This document shows, one piece after another, positions 1 to 10,642 of a DNA stretch of 64,000 nucleotides. The DNA is from Pollenia angustigena (lineage: Eukaryota; Arthropoda; Insecta; Diptera; Polleniidae). Each line of letters begins with the position of its first letter. Positions within the stretch are counted from its first letter, which is position 1. A program made the position numbers and the translations under genes. The notes beneath the pieces were generated by a model. The model did not search any database and was not told the DNA's origin. It saw only the letters and a list, made by a program, of their open reading frames with translations. The stretch is taken from the NCBI GenBank assembly GCA_930367215.1, contig OV884056.1:51398308-51462307 (forward strand), read 5' to 3'.

Positions 1-734
1 ACTTCCAGCCCTGGTAGAGGGCTGTACGTTGTGTCGGAAATTTTTAAAAAATTTGGAGGTATTCGAAATATAAATTTAAAGACTTTTACACTGACGCTCC
101 GCCGTACTGTTTAAGGCATGACCTCTTTTGCATTATCCTGTGAAAGTAAAATCACTCTACATTATAATTCCACTTAATTCCTGGCCTAAATTAATAAACG
201 TTAATAAACATTTATTTGTTCCTTCTTTATTTTATAAACTATTATTTATGAATCATAAAAGTTAATCAACTTTCCTTGTTATTGACCATAAACTAATAAA
301 CATAACGTTATTAAAAAACCGGAAAGAAAACATCTGCATGCATATTCTGTGTCTTGCAAATAAGGGCAAAACTTTGCCATAATACGAATATGTACGTTAA
401 AATACCAACGGCAATAAGCAACCATGATGGTCAAGTCAAAGGCCGCAACAGTTTATAGTGCTTATTCGTAAAGTAGGAAAACAAATTATGAAACAAGATG
501 CGAAATACAAAAATTAAAAATAAACAAAACTTAAAACAATTTATTGGCTAACATAGAGAATTAAAAAAAAACAGCATCAACGACACTGAATTGAAGATAC
601 GCTACAGTTTAAATTTGTTAAAAATATTCAAATTAGAAGGGAAAACTATCGTGTATGCAACAATAAGTCAACTTAGAGAGATATATTTTAAATTTATTAG
701 CGTATTTAATTAGGAACATATTCATAGAATCTGC
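1..734. other. A/T-rich sequence, no gene recognised
   Basis: I see no coding region, RNA gene or clear element boundary here. The right-hand part may hold the 3' untranslated tail of the non-LTR element next door, because that element runs on the minus strand towards lower coordinates, but no poly-A tail or target duplication could be placed. Confidence 0.4.
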
Positions 735-1700
735 ATTCGTTTCTGTCTGTTGCAATGTATTTAAGTTCGTTGAAAGATTTCCATGTCTCAAGGAAAATAG
801 TGCGTCTCGTAGTCTTCGGTCCTCCTCGTAAGCGTAAAAAGTCTGTCTTCCTTAATACAGAAGTTGCGAAAGGGCGTTAAATCTCCAGACGTTTATCAGA
901 TTGTAAAGATGCTCTTGCATTATGTATTCGCATTTCTATGTCGTCAATTACGCCGCTGTCGAGAGTGATGTTGCTTGCAAGATAGTAGAAGTTACTGACA
1001 TGTAGAATTGGGTTGTTATTTCGAGTGAATGTTGTTGGTTGATTGCTTTTTACTGCGATGCACTTTTTTGCTGCGTTTATTCCTAAACAAAAATGTTCTG
1101 GTCTTATGGGCAGGTCATCAATTTATCGTGGAGGCATATTTCGACCCCTTTTACAGTAAATCCATTTTTCTTCTTTTCTCTGCTTTCGCTTGCAATATCA
1201 AAATGAAAATATACATTAAATTTTTGGAGAAACGAAGTGGAATTCAACTAAAATAGTTTGTCGGGTGACGTCTCTTTGAATGTAGAACAAGATTGCATCA
1301 AAAACTCATTTTCAAAAAATTGGCATATACGATAATTTCGCGCAAAGGGGTCGATATGATGATATCATCAGCATATTCTAGGCCTTCGAGTTGTTATCTT
1401 ATTCACATTGGATACTCATGTTCTGATCCTTGGTATATGCAAAAATAACGTCAAGAAAAGGGATAACAAGGAGCGGAGAGAGTAGACATCCTTGTTTTAA
1501 ACCGCTTAATGTTTTAAAATATTTACTACTTTTTCCAAGGTGTAGTACGCTTATTTTCGCATAGGTGTATTGGGCTTTGATTAGGTTAATTAATTTCTCC
1601 GGAACGCCTTTTTTTCTAAAGCTCCCAATATTTATTCTTTGTTTATCGCATCAAAGGCCTTTTCAAAATGAAAAAACGATAAGCATAGCGTTTTATTTTA
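735..1700 (-). pseudogene. Degenerate non-LTR (LINE) reverse transcriptase fragment
   Basis: Read on the minus strand with frame shifts and stops, this segment shows reverse-transcriptase landmarks in order. Near 1660 there is a FEKAFDAINK-like motif. From about 1620 to 1440 comes GVPEKLINLIKAQY, then LKQGCLLSPLL (about 1474-1502). Near 1365-1380 is the polymerase box YADDII, and near 890-990 a YLASNITLDSG..IDDIEMRIHNAR stretch typical of the region after the RT domain. A tail resembling TDRNECR lies near 740. The N-terminal endonuclease and ORF1 are absent, so the copy is 5'-truncated, as LINE copies often are. Several frames are needed, so it is a dead relic. The clade is not decided. Confidence 0.8.
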
Positions 1701-1744
1701 CTCGCTACATTGTTCAATTATGAGGCGTTGGCTGTTTATTTAGT

Positions 1745-3688
1745 CTACACAAGAGCGGTTGGGGCGGAGGCACACAATGTATCGGGGCAACGATTCCTTA
1801 TATATGCTGCTGTACGAATTAACTCCGCCCACAAAACTTCTGGCAAGTTTGCCTCTATCATAAAACATCTAACCATTTCAACAAGGGTCCTATTAATTCT
1901 CTCAGCTACTCCGTTCTGCTGAGGGGTGTACTCTACCGTTAATTGACGCTGTATTCCACAGTCGTTAAGGTATTTTGAAAATTCTTTCCCAACTAATTCT
2001 GGTGCATTATCACTACGTATGCATTTGATTTTCTTGTCTTTAGCCAATTCAACATTTGCTTTAAACTCTTTAAATGCATCTAGGTACTCACTTTTCTTTC
2101 GAATAAAATATACCCAAACCTTTCTTGAATAGTCATCAATAAAAGTAGCAAAATAAAGCTTTTTCCTGGCAGATTCTACTTTCATCGGTCCACATAAATC
2201 TGTATGGATCAACTGTAAAACATCTGTAGTGGACTTTTCTTTCTTTTTAGGGAAGGGTTCTCTAGTTTGTTTCGCCTGTATGCATATAGGACATTTTACA
2301 CTAAATTGTGTTGTCAATTTTGGTAAGCCGTGTACCATTTCGTGTTGTTTCAAAAATGCTAAGTCACCCGCATTAAGATGTCCTAATCTCTTATGCCATA
2401 TTTCTAAATTGGATTCTTCAGTTTTTCTGCAAACAGTGTTCAACGATCTCAGTGATTTTATTAAATACAGATTATTCTCTTTCTTAGCTTCGACATATAT
2501 ATTCTTATGCTTTAAAATTTGAGCCAGATTACCTAACATTAAAATTTGAAAGCCACTATCCGTTAACTTCGTTGTTGATATTAAATTACTCTTGATTTCG
2601 GGAATATATAAAGTATTATATAACTTGAAATAAGTCTTTCTATTTTTATAAATCAAATTTAACTGGACTGTACCAATTCCTTTTACATCAAGCTCTTTGT
2701 TATCGGCTAACTTAACTTTTCCTTTGTAATCGTAATTTATTTCTACAAATAATGAGTTATCAAAGGACATGTGTGATGTAGCCCCACTATCAATACACCA
2801 TATATCAAATTTATGACTTTCCGTATTTTTAACGTTTAGCTCATTGCAACCTTGAGCACAATCAATTATGACACCTAATTCTTTTGCAACTTGATTCTGT
2901 TCCATTTTAGTTCGACAATCTTTTGCTTTATGCCCCTTTCGGCCACATTTATAGCACTTATATGGAAATTGAACATCAGACATACCTGTTTCTTTTAATT
3001 GATTCTTAATCTGTCTCGGCTTCCACTTCTTTACCTTCAATGCACTTTGCTTATATTCTTCAGTCTCAGACTTGTCTCCAATTTCTATTAATCTTGATCT
3101 CAAGATATTTAATGAAGGAAATTCATTGGAAGTATCGAATGCAGCACGTACTTCTTTATACTGATCACTTAAACCATCAAGTAGAATTACCACTAACAAA
3201 CTCTCATCCAGATTTATATCCATTTCAGATAAACATGAAACACAAATATCAAATTTGATTAAGTAATCCGTTATCGTTTCTACAGATTCCATTTTTAAAC
3301 TAAGTAACTTACGAAAATTTTCGGCTTTGCGCCTAGTTGATTTGCGGTCATACGTTTCTTGAAGATAATTCCATATTTCACGAGCTGTTTTAAAGTTTTT
3401 TACCATTCTTATAATGTTTGGTTCCATTGCTATTATTAGCTCTGAACGAGCATCCAATTCCAAATCATCAAATGTACATTGGTCTTCTATTGCTTTTTGA
3501 TTCGCACGCCTTTGTTCTTCAGTAGCTGAGTGAGATATTTCACAAACTACAGGTCTTCTTAAATTGCCCAATACAAACTGCAACAATCTTGCCTTTTGAA
3601 GAATTGCTTCCATTTGGGGTTTCCAAGTTCCATAGTTTGCACCATTTAATAGTTGAATCCTACCGCTTAATGTAGACATTTTTGACAA
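1745..3688 (-). CDS. Copia-type Gag-protease-integrase polyprotein, C-terminally truncated
   Basis: 647 codons starting with MSKMSTLSGRIQLLNG, typical of copia Gag (UBN2-like region about residues 15-220). A CCHC zinc knuckle (CYKCGRKGHKAKDC) starts near residue 245. The aspartic protease active site DSGATSH has its Asp at residue 300. An integrase HHCC region follows (HKRLGHLN ... CPICIQAK), then the catalytic core with Asp497, Asp560 and Glu596 (35 residues between the last two). The reading frame runs into foreign sequence around SAPTALV and stops. A complete element would continue into RT and RNase H. The product would make capsid and protease, but the element lacks polymerase and cannot copy itself. 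Confidence 0.92.
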   Translation of the reverse strand: MSKMSTLSGRIQLLNGANYGTWKPQMEAILQKARLLQFVLGNLRRPVVCEISHSATEEQRRANQKAIEDQCTFDDLELDARSELIIAMEPNIIRMVKNFKTAREIWNYLQETYDRKSTRRKAENFRKLLSLKMESVETITDYLIKFDICVSCLSEMDINLDESLLVVILLDGLSDQYKEVRAAFDTSNEFPSLNILRSRLIEIGDKSETEEYKQSALKVKKWKPRQIKNQLKETGMSDVQFPYKCYKCGRKGHKAKDCRTKMEQNQVAKELGVIIDCAQGCNELNVKNTESHKFDIWCIDSGATSHMSFDNSLFVEINYDYKGKVKLADNKELDVKGIGTVQLNLIYKNRKTYFKLYNTLYIPEIKSNLISTTKLTDSGFQILMLGNLAQILKHKNIYVEAKKENNLYLIKSLRSLNTVCRKTEESNLEIWHKRLGHLNAGDLAFLKQHEMVHGLPKLTTQFSVKCPICIQAKQTREPFPKKKEKSTTDVLQLIHTDLCGPMKVESARKKLYFATFIDDYSRKVWVYFIRKKSEYLDAFKEFKANVELAKDKKIKCIRSDNAPELVGKEFSKYLNDCGIQRQLTVEYTPQQNGVAERINRTLVEMVRCFMIEANLPEVLWAELIRTAAYIRNRCPDTLCASAPTALV

Positions 3689-3775
3689 ATATGTATTTAA
3701 TGTCCAACTCTTTTTGTTTTTCTTTACAATTTTTTAGTTTTTGCAACTAAAATTCTTTTTAACAATGGTTACATG

Positions 3776-3789
3776 TGTGGCCCATAACC
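3776..3789 (-). other. Primer-binding site of the copia-type element
   Basis: On the minus strand, GGTTATGGGCCACAC directly follows the LTR end AATTTTAACA. It closely resembles the copia site that pairs with an internal part of initiator tRNA-Met, which supports the LTR boundary at 3790. Confidence 0.75.
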
Positions 3790-3971
3790 TGTTAAAATTA
3801 AAATCTGGATATATTTGATATAATAGTTTATTGAACAAAGGTGAAAAACAGAATGAAAAATTATTTAATTCTAAATACATATTTCACAAAGAATAACTTG
3901 ATTATAAAATTCAAAGTACAAATATGCAAAGTAAATTATTTAAGTTGGAAATAAAATAATATATTTCAACA
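3790..3971 (-). repeat. Copia-type LTR, 182 bp
   Basis: Read on the minus strand it begins TGTTGAAATAT and ends AATTTTAACA, the TG...CA ends of an LTR, followed at once by the primer site. Length fits small copia LTRs. Only this one LTR is in the window. Confidence 0.85.
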
Positions 3972-4087
3972 GTTTCATTTTTTACATTGATCAAGAAAGG
4001 AACAAACGAAAAATTTTAGCTACGACCACAGCACGAACAGCTTGTTTGTGTATTGTGTATATGTTTTGTTTGTGTAAAATTATTTTG

Positions 4088-4354
4088 CTGGCTTTTTGTT
4101 TTTGTTTGTAAGTGTATTTTGTTTTTGTAAAAAATGTTTGGTGTTTTTTTATAAAAACCGAACGGAGTTAAATAATCTCATCTTTTGTTGAGTTGGATAA
4201 AAACAATATTATTTTTGTGTTCGAAAGATGACAAACAGGGAAACGTTATTTGTTTAATGATTTTCTACACAAACACTATTAGCGTTTGTGTTTTCTACAA
4301 ATCTACCGAACTGAATACTTAGGAGCGATATTTAGTGTTTATTTTCGAACACTG
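4088..4354 (+). mobile_element. Truncated copy of the CAGTGTTCG hAT-like MITE
   Basis: The right half matches the right half of the complete element at 29001-29536, including the segment around GTTCGAAAGATGAC and the shared end TTATTTTCGAACACTG. The left end is lost. The copia LTR boundary is at 3971, so copia may have inserted into or beside this copy. Confidence 0.7.
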
Positions 4355-4738
4355 CTTAAAACAATCTTAAATGGGACTACTTTCGAAAATCATTCCCGGA
4401 ATTTCTTAAAATAAGTATAAAATTCTTAACAAACTGGGAATAAGAACAGCTTGCAAAAACAGAACTCCAATTCGCTTAATAACCCCGTAATTTTAGGGGC
4501 ATTTAGATGGTTGTTGGGGGGACGTCTATTACTTAAACTCATAAAATATCATGATGCAAGCAGTCACGAAGCATAAAAGATGAATTAAATTCATTCAGCG
4601 CGATGTGGGTTTAGACCGTAAAAGCAGGTACCCACGATAATTTAAAGATTTTCCATTTGACTAAAACCGTTTAGAGTGCTCCTTTACACTTTTGATTCGA
4701 TACATTCTAATTGGTATTGGCTAAATGTTTCTTTTGTT
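4355..4738. other. Intergenic sequence, nothing recognised
   Basis: No ORF, RNA gene or repeat structure recognised. The last eight bases (4731-4738, cttttgtt) are the left target duplication of the next element. Confidence 0.4.
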
Positions 4739-5361
4739 CAGGGTTGTCAGATTTTTTTGAGCTCCATCGCCAAACCGGGTGTGAGAAATCGCCAAAAATC
4801 GCCAAACGTCGATTTTGTTCAGTTTTTGTAAAATTTTCTTTTTTTTAAATTAAATTTTGCGTACAAAAAACGCTAGTATAATTTTTCAGTCAAAAATCGC
4901 CAAAAAATGAGAAAAAATACAAAAAAGTCGCCGAAGCAAATTTTGTTTTGTTTCTGTAATTTTTTTTTAAATAACATAAAATGGAGATCATATATGTATT
5001 CAGTTAAAAACTTAAATTAAGTACACGAATCTACAAAATCGTACACTTCAGCCTCACCGATTTCATTACTGGAGTTTTGACCTACATACTATTATAATTA
5101 CATACATACTATTAGAATTAAATAGTGACTGAATATAAAATTTACTTAATAGGTTTTTTCATATTAGTAATGATAACAAAAAATGAAAAGTTGTTAAACA
5201 AAATCGCCGAAATAATATAAATGGTAAAAATAGCCAAGTTAATCGCCAGTTATATCAGAAATCGCCATAAAAGTCGCCAGTCGCCAAATGGGAAATCCCA
5301 TCGCCAAACACGTTTCAAAATCGCCACGTTTGGCGAGAAATCGCCATATCTGACAGCCCTG
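4739..5361. mobile_element. hAT-like MITE, TCGCCA family
   Basis: Ends are CAGGGTTGTCAGAT and, inverted, CAGGGCTGTCAGAT. Flanks are a perfect 8-bp duplication, cttttgtt (4731-4738 and 5362-5369). Both end regions carry many copies of AATCGCCA (for example 4763-4805, 4894-4935, 5240-5345). The middle is A/T-rich with no ORF. The 8-bp duplication and CAG...CTG ends place it with hAT. The TCGCCA arrays are plausible transposase-binding sites by analogy with known hAT elements. Confidence 0.9.
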
Positions 5362-5507
5362 CTTTTGTTTAAAAAATAGTAGTTTCATCAAAAGCAAATA
5401 CAGACATATTTAAGGTGTAAAGATAAATAGATTGCCGAGTTTAATGTTTCAGCTTACGTTGCTTCATATTTAACTCTGGATGATATGAAATATTTAAATC
5501 TATCTAT

Positions 5508-6117
5508 CAGTGTTGCCATTAGGATACGAAAGATACATTTTTCGTATCTTTTGATGGGGTTCACGTACCATGTATAATCCTGACATTTTTCGTATCTTTT
5601 GAATCTGTATGCAAAATGTACTAAAACCTATTAAGACTGATCGTCGTAACCGACTCAATACTTATACAATAGCAGCTTTCATAATGGTGAAAGAAAATAT
5701 TAAGGAAGTTTCAACATACGATTCACCTAAATCGAGGAATACAAGTAGTGCGAAGTTGTTCGGAGGTAATATGAACATCTTTTTTTGTCAGGAAATTTAT
5801 ATGAACATTTTGACATAATCGCCTTTGTATTATAACGCCTTAACTCATATATTAATTTTTACGAATTTGTTTCGACAACATCCAAAGATAGTAACATATA
5901 ATTAATTTTAATGTTTGCTTATTGTATTTTTAAAAATTACTTACCTAATATTTATGACTTAAATTAATATAAAAATTAATTAATTTTATTAATTAATTAA
6001 TTAAAAATATGAAATAAAAATGTAATGTTAATAAATGTTAAACGTTGAAAATGGACTTGAAATTTATCTTTTTGGAAACTAAAATGTATCTTTCTCGAAA
6101 TTTTACTGTCAACACTG
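5508..6117 (-). mobile_element. hAT-like MITE, GATACGAAAA family, copy 1
   Basis: Ends CAGTGTTGCCA...GTCAACACTG with perfect 8-bp duplication ctatctat (5500-5507, 6118-6125). Subterminal repeats AAAGATAC and GATACGAAAA occur at both ends. The interior is an inverted relative of the copy at 9057-9714; the shared stretch includes GTCATAAATATTAGGTA. The insertion lies at the 5' end of the Helitron that follows. Confidence 0.9.
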
Positions 6118-6120
6118 CTA

Positions 6121-6812
6121 TCTATATATATAAAAGAGTCCAAGCCGCTGACCCTAGAAACTTGAAATTTGGACTAGCGATTGGTCACTCCCTAAATCGA
6201 TCCAATAAGACGGGATTTTTCGAAATTCGAATGTTTAGGGGGTAAAAAGAGCTAAAAACGGGAAAATTCGGCAACCTAATATCTGCAAAACTAAAAGAGA
6301 TGCAAAATAAATGTAATACTTATTGTTGTTCTTTAGAAAAATAAGCGGACAGGTGTCTGGTACTTTTTTGAAATTCGGCCCTAATAGGGAGTAAACGGGT
6401 AAAATCTGAATTTTAGTACTTTTTTGTCACCCCATCTATCTTTTGAACCAATAAACATAGAAATAAAGTTAATGCCACATTCAAAACTTATCAAAAAAAT
6501 ACGATTACAAATTTGGTCAAAATTCGAGCATCTAAGGGGTGAAAATCGTCACTATTTTTGGTACTTTTTTTACAAAACATGTTCCTCCATTCATTGACAT
6601 ATTCTTACTAAATGATGGGCTGCCACTACAATACTGAAATTTTCGATACTTTAATGGGGGAAAAATATAGTACCCAAAAGAGGAAATATGGGAAATTTTA
6701 TTTTTCTTTAGCTAGAATTTAAACAAGTTTAAACCTAGAAATATAAACTTTGGCATTCAAATATGTCCATGAAGAAAAAGGAGCCGCTAACGAAGTAGCG
6801 GTTATATGCTAG
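6121..6812 (+). mobile_element. Non-autonomous Helitron
   Basis: Starts TCTATATATATAAAAG directly after an A and ends CTAG directly before a T, the Helitron A|T insertion rule. Eight bases before the CTAG end is a hairpin, CCGCTA-(6 nt)-TAGCGG (6784-6801), the usual 3' signal. There are no inverted repeats or target duplication, as expected. No Rep/helicase ORF is present. The interior has diffuse GTACTTTTT motifs. The hAT-like MITE 5508-6117 was inserted in the first bases of this element or exactly at its edge, so the Helitron is the older of the two. Confidence 0.8.
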
Positions 6813-9056
6813 TATGACATATTTCAAAGTTGAATTTGTAAAACTTTTTTAAAAAAATCAGAAATACAATTCAGGCAGATTGTCACCATAGAAGGATAGT
6901 GTGGGAATATATTCAATATGGTCAGGATGAGTGACAAAGAAGGATTTCACTATTCCAATTTTCATCACCATGGTGAAGGGGTTACATATAAACCGAATAC
7001 CTACATATGTACCTATAGCACTTTTACTTATTTAAAGTGGAATTTAAAAAAAAAAACAAATAATCAAAACAAAAGCGGGAAAATGAATAAAACAAAACAC
7101 AAGTACAAAAATTAAATAGCTATGAAATTTTAAAGAAGCAAATCCACACACGTGAAATAAAAGAATTTAAATTGAAGAGAAATGCTAATACATACATACA
7201 TATACCCCAAAAGCAGCAATAACAACAACAAATACCGACAAAAAAACACATGTACCTTCATATGTATAAAAGATACAACATAACGTCGTGTGTTGTTAAA
7301 GATTGATGTTGTTGTCGTTTTTTTTTTGGCCTTTAACATTTCAACATAAAAATCGATATTTTTTGTTGTAGGTAGTTATTGTTGTTTTGACTCACACATT
7401 TAAAGTAATGAGTAAACTACGGTAGTATTTTAAGCATAACCCCCAAAGGTGAATGAATAAGTATCCGTAAAATAACCGATTTAAAGAAACAACAATAAAA
7501 GCAATAACAACAATATTAATAAATTAACAATTATTGAAGAAAAACAACAAACTATAGAAATAATTGCATAGAAAAAACTATTCTTTCTTACCTTTTTCCG
7601 CCGCCCCTTTTTGTAGAGGAACTATTTGACAAACAGGCTTACTATTGTTTTTTTCTTAAAGTTGAGTGTAATTTAGGTATAATTATTGTTTTATTTTACT
7701 TTGCTGTTGTTATTTTGCAATTTATTAAATTTTTTTTATTATTTTAGCTTTTATACGTGCGTGTTTATGCAGCAACTTGTTTATTTTGTTTTAATATTTT
7801 CTTTGTTAACCTTTTCTTCTTATTTTTGTTATCATAAAAAATTTTGTAAACAATTATAAATTTGTATTAAGACTTTTAAACTGGTTTTTGCATCCAGTCA
7901 TAACAATAATACCTGTGCACTGTGAATATTTTTTTACATTGGTAGGTAGGTACGTACCTACATAGGTACTTGAATTTTTATCAAAATTAAGCTATTTTTT
8001 GCTTTAAATAATTTTCATGCGTTATACCTATCCACTTTTCTTTTAAAAACTTTTTTCTATAAATTTTTTATTTAAAATGTTCTTAAAAATTTTTCAAACA
8101 CTCATTAAATACCTAGTTAAATTAAATTTCTTATCTTGAAACCACTTTTCGCTAAGATACCGTTAATTTTGTTCACACATCCGTCTAGTTGGACAAACTT
8201 TTGTTATCTGTTTGCTGAACATATGTGTTTGTTTGTATATAAATTTCTTTTTTTCAACAGGGTTGCAATTTTGTGGAGTAGCTAACAGTGGTGCGTATAT
8301 GAATAAAGGCAATTAATATTATGAACATACAGATATATGTAACTTGTTAATAGGATTGTAAAATTCACGTTAATACGTATTCTTATCTCACAAGCAAAAT
8401 GTTATTCTCGTTTGTTGGTATTTAAAATGTTTAAACAAATATCGAACTTTTTCAACACTGTCCGGTCTTCGGGTTTTTGTTGGTATCTTTTCAAAATTGC
8501 AAAATTAAAAGACAGACAAAAATTATTCGTTTCCCTTTTTCGTTATTTTTTGCTGTTATCGAAGATTAAAATAACAGGCTTTGTAACTAACACTCAATTC
8601 ACATGAGGCCTTTTACAACTTCGTTTTTCGTGATTCCCTTTTTAAGCAACTTCCAAAATTAATTTGCGATAATACGAGGATTTTTGGTTGCATGTCTTTT
8701 GATTATTTTAAGTAGGGCCTTGATTATTCCTAATTCAATTAAATGGCAGCATCAGTTAACCGGATCAATTTGCATTGATTTAAATTTCCTCTGTTATACG
8801 AACAAATTACACTTTTGTTGTTTACTTTTGAACAATCCAAAAAAAAATTTATTAACGAAGAAAGAGAATTTCCCAACGTACTGGAAGAATGTTCTGCAAA
8901 AATTACTTTTTTCCTCATATATAAATATGTATTTACATAATAATACATTATATATTTACACAAAATAAGACACACACAAAAAAATTATAATCAAGAACGC
9001 TGCCGATCCCGTCTGTTATCGATAATCGAGGTCTCACTGTATTTTCAACCACACAC
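6813..9056. other. Long A/T-rich stretch without recognised gene
   Basis: Simple-sequence-like runs (AACAACAA near 7210-7230 and 7480-7560; T-rich 7680-7860) and many short chance ORFs. I found no coding signature, RNA gene, TIR pair or retroelement motif. Confidence 0.5.
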
Positions 9057-9714
9057 CAGTGCTGCCAGTGAAATTTCGAGAAAGATACATTTTAGTTTTC
9101 AAAAAGATACACTTTTCCCCAAAAAGATACATATTGAAAAAAATTTTAAAATCTATTTTCAACATTTACCATTTATTAACACATCATTTGTATTTCATAT
9201 TAAATGAAATTTGTAAGGAAAATGATATCAATAAATTAATTTTTATATTTATTTACGTCATAAATATTAGGTATGCAATTTTTCAAAATACCGTAAGCCA
9301 ACTTTAAAATTAATGGCTTGTTTAACGATTTCGAAAGAAGACTTTGTTTGCTTAACTTGCATGTAAAACAAAAACAATATTTTATAATATGTCTTTGTTT
9401 TAAATGTAAGTTAAGCGAACGAAATCATCGTTGGGAAATAGATGAACATGCACAATTTTTGGATGTTATCAAAAAAAATTCAAATACAAAATACTTGTTA
9501 TTATTGTATTTAGTTGTCACTGTTATTTTAGTATTCATAACGAAATGATAACTTTAAAAAACTTTGTCAGAGACAGAAAGTTTAATATTTTATTTCTTTA
9601 CATTTTGCTTACAGATTCAAAAGATACGAAAAATTTCAGAATTCTACATGGTACCTGAAATCATCCAAAGATACGAAAAATGTATGTTTATATTGTTTCC
9701 TTATGGCATCACTG
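9057..9714 (+). mobile_element. hAT-like MITE, GATACGAAAA family, copy 2
   Basis: Ends CAGTGCTGCCAG and GGCATCACTG, with AAAGATAC(A) repeats just inside the left end and GATACGAAAAA inside the right. The interior is homologous to copy 1 in opposite orientation. The flanking octamers (ccacacac and tctgccac) do not match, so the duplication has decayed or the copy was rearranged. Confidence 0.75.
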
Positions 9715-10257
9715 TCTGCCACTTTAAAGCAAGAAAAAGAATGAATGAAAAACACCAATCGAGTTTGTTTATCTACCCCTATTTTTTCTCAACACCGTTT
9801 GCAAACAAACATAAAGAGACGTCATAAAAGCCCTCATGTGAATTGAGTGCAAATGACATTGGTTTGAAGAAATGATATAAAGCAACAACATGAAAATTGC
9901 GAAAAATGCAAAAGAAAAACGAAAAATATCTAGCACAGATAGCAGTCAACAACACACTCTACCTCTACAACCATGCTCCATCAAACAGGTTGACTGCTTT
10001 TCAATTTCAAGATTGTATCGTGGTGGCCACACGATAAATTGTTACTTTTCAATTACATTCAATTTGCAATACACCATCATTTTTTACTAGCACACTCACA
10101 CGTTTCAATTTCAGCTTTCCATATATTTGCCAATTTTACTTTCAATTTAACAGCTGATTAAAAGATTGTCTTTATAAATTGTTTTGTGAAATTGCTTCAA
10201 ATTGAGTGCAGCCTACGTCACAGCTTTCAATTTATGTAAATTTTGACAAACAGTATA
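9715..10257. other. Intergenic sequence, nothing recognised
   Basis: Contains repeated TTTCAATTT-type words on both strands, possibly old element debris, but no boundaries could be set. No coding evidence. Confidence 0.4.
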
Positions 10258-10642
10258 TCGTTAGCTAAAATGCAAAAAGACGTAACTAACAAAAAATTCA
10301 AAATCGAGTTTTTGATTTATTATTATGAATGCTATAAAACTACATGTCTTGACAAAATTTTACACTTCTGCGATTAAAAATTGCGCTTTTATTAACAAAA
10401 AACAAAGGGACGTAACTACCAGTTTTTTTGTTTGATGTATGCAAAACGACGTAATTACACATTCTTTTTCTAAGAAAATATAATGAAATGGTTTTCTTTG
10501 AAAATTGGTTGAAGAATTCCATGGACGATTTATCAATGCATGTTTTTCTGACATGTTTATAGTTTTCACTTTACAAAGTTTTTTGCTTCTCCTGGAAAAT
10601 TATATTTATGTTAGTTACGTCTTTTTGCATTTTAGCTAACGA
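10258..10642. mobile_element. TIR element with ACGTAACTA repeats, probable TA duplication
   Basis: About 36-bp near-perfect terminal inverted repeats start TCGTTAGCTAAAATGC and contain GACGTAACTAAC. Each end is flanked by TA (10256-10257, 10643-10644). Inside, GACGTAACTA and GACGTAATTA recur near 10411 and 10447. No transposase. TA flanks suggest the Tc1/mariner group, but the flank is short and palindromic, so this is tentative. Confidence 0.65.

Larger units (their letters stand above)
1745..3971 (-). mobile_element. 5' half of a copia-type LTR retrotransposon
   Basis: On the minus strand the order is LTR (3971-3790), tRNA-iMet-type primer site, gag, protease and integrase, then an abrupt end near 1745-1790 in the C-terminal integrase region. 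Reverse transcriptase, RNase H, the polypurine tract and the 3' LTR are missing. The remaining ORF has no stop or frameshift over 647 codons, so the truncation looks younger than the neighbouring LINE relic. Integrase before RT is the Ty1/copia order. With no second LTR, no target duplication can be checked. Confidence 0.9.

Noticed and set aside
6918..10569. Short ORFs of 60-90 codons in A/T-rich DNA
   Set aside because: Low-complexity translations rich in K, N, F, I and Y; no domains, no conservation between repeat copies.
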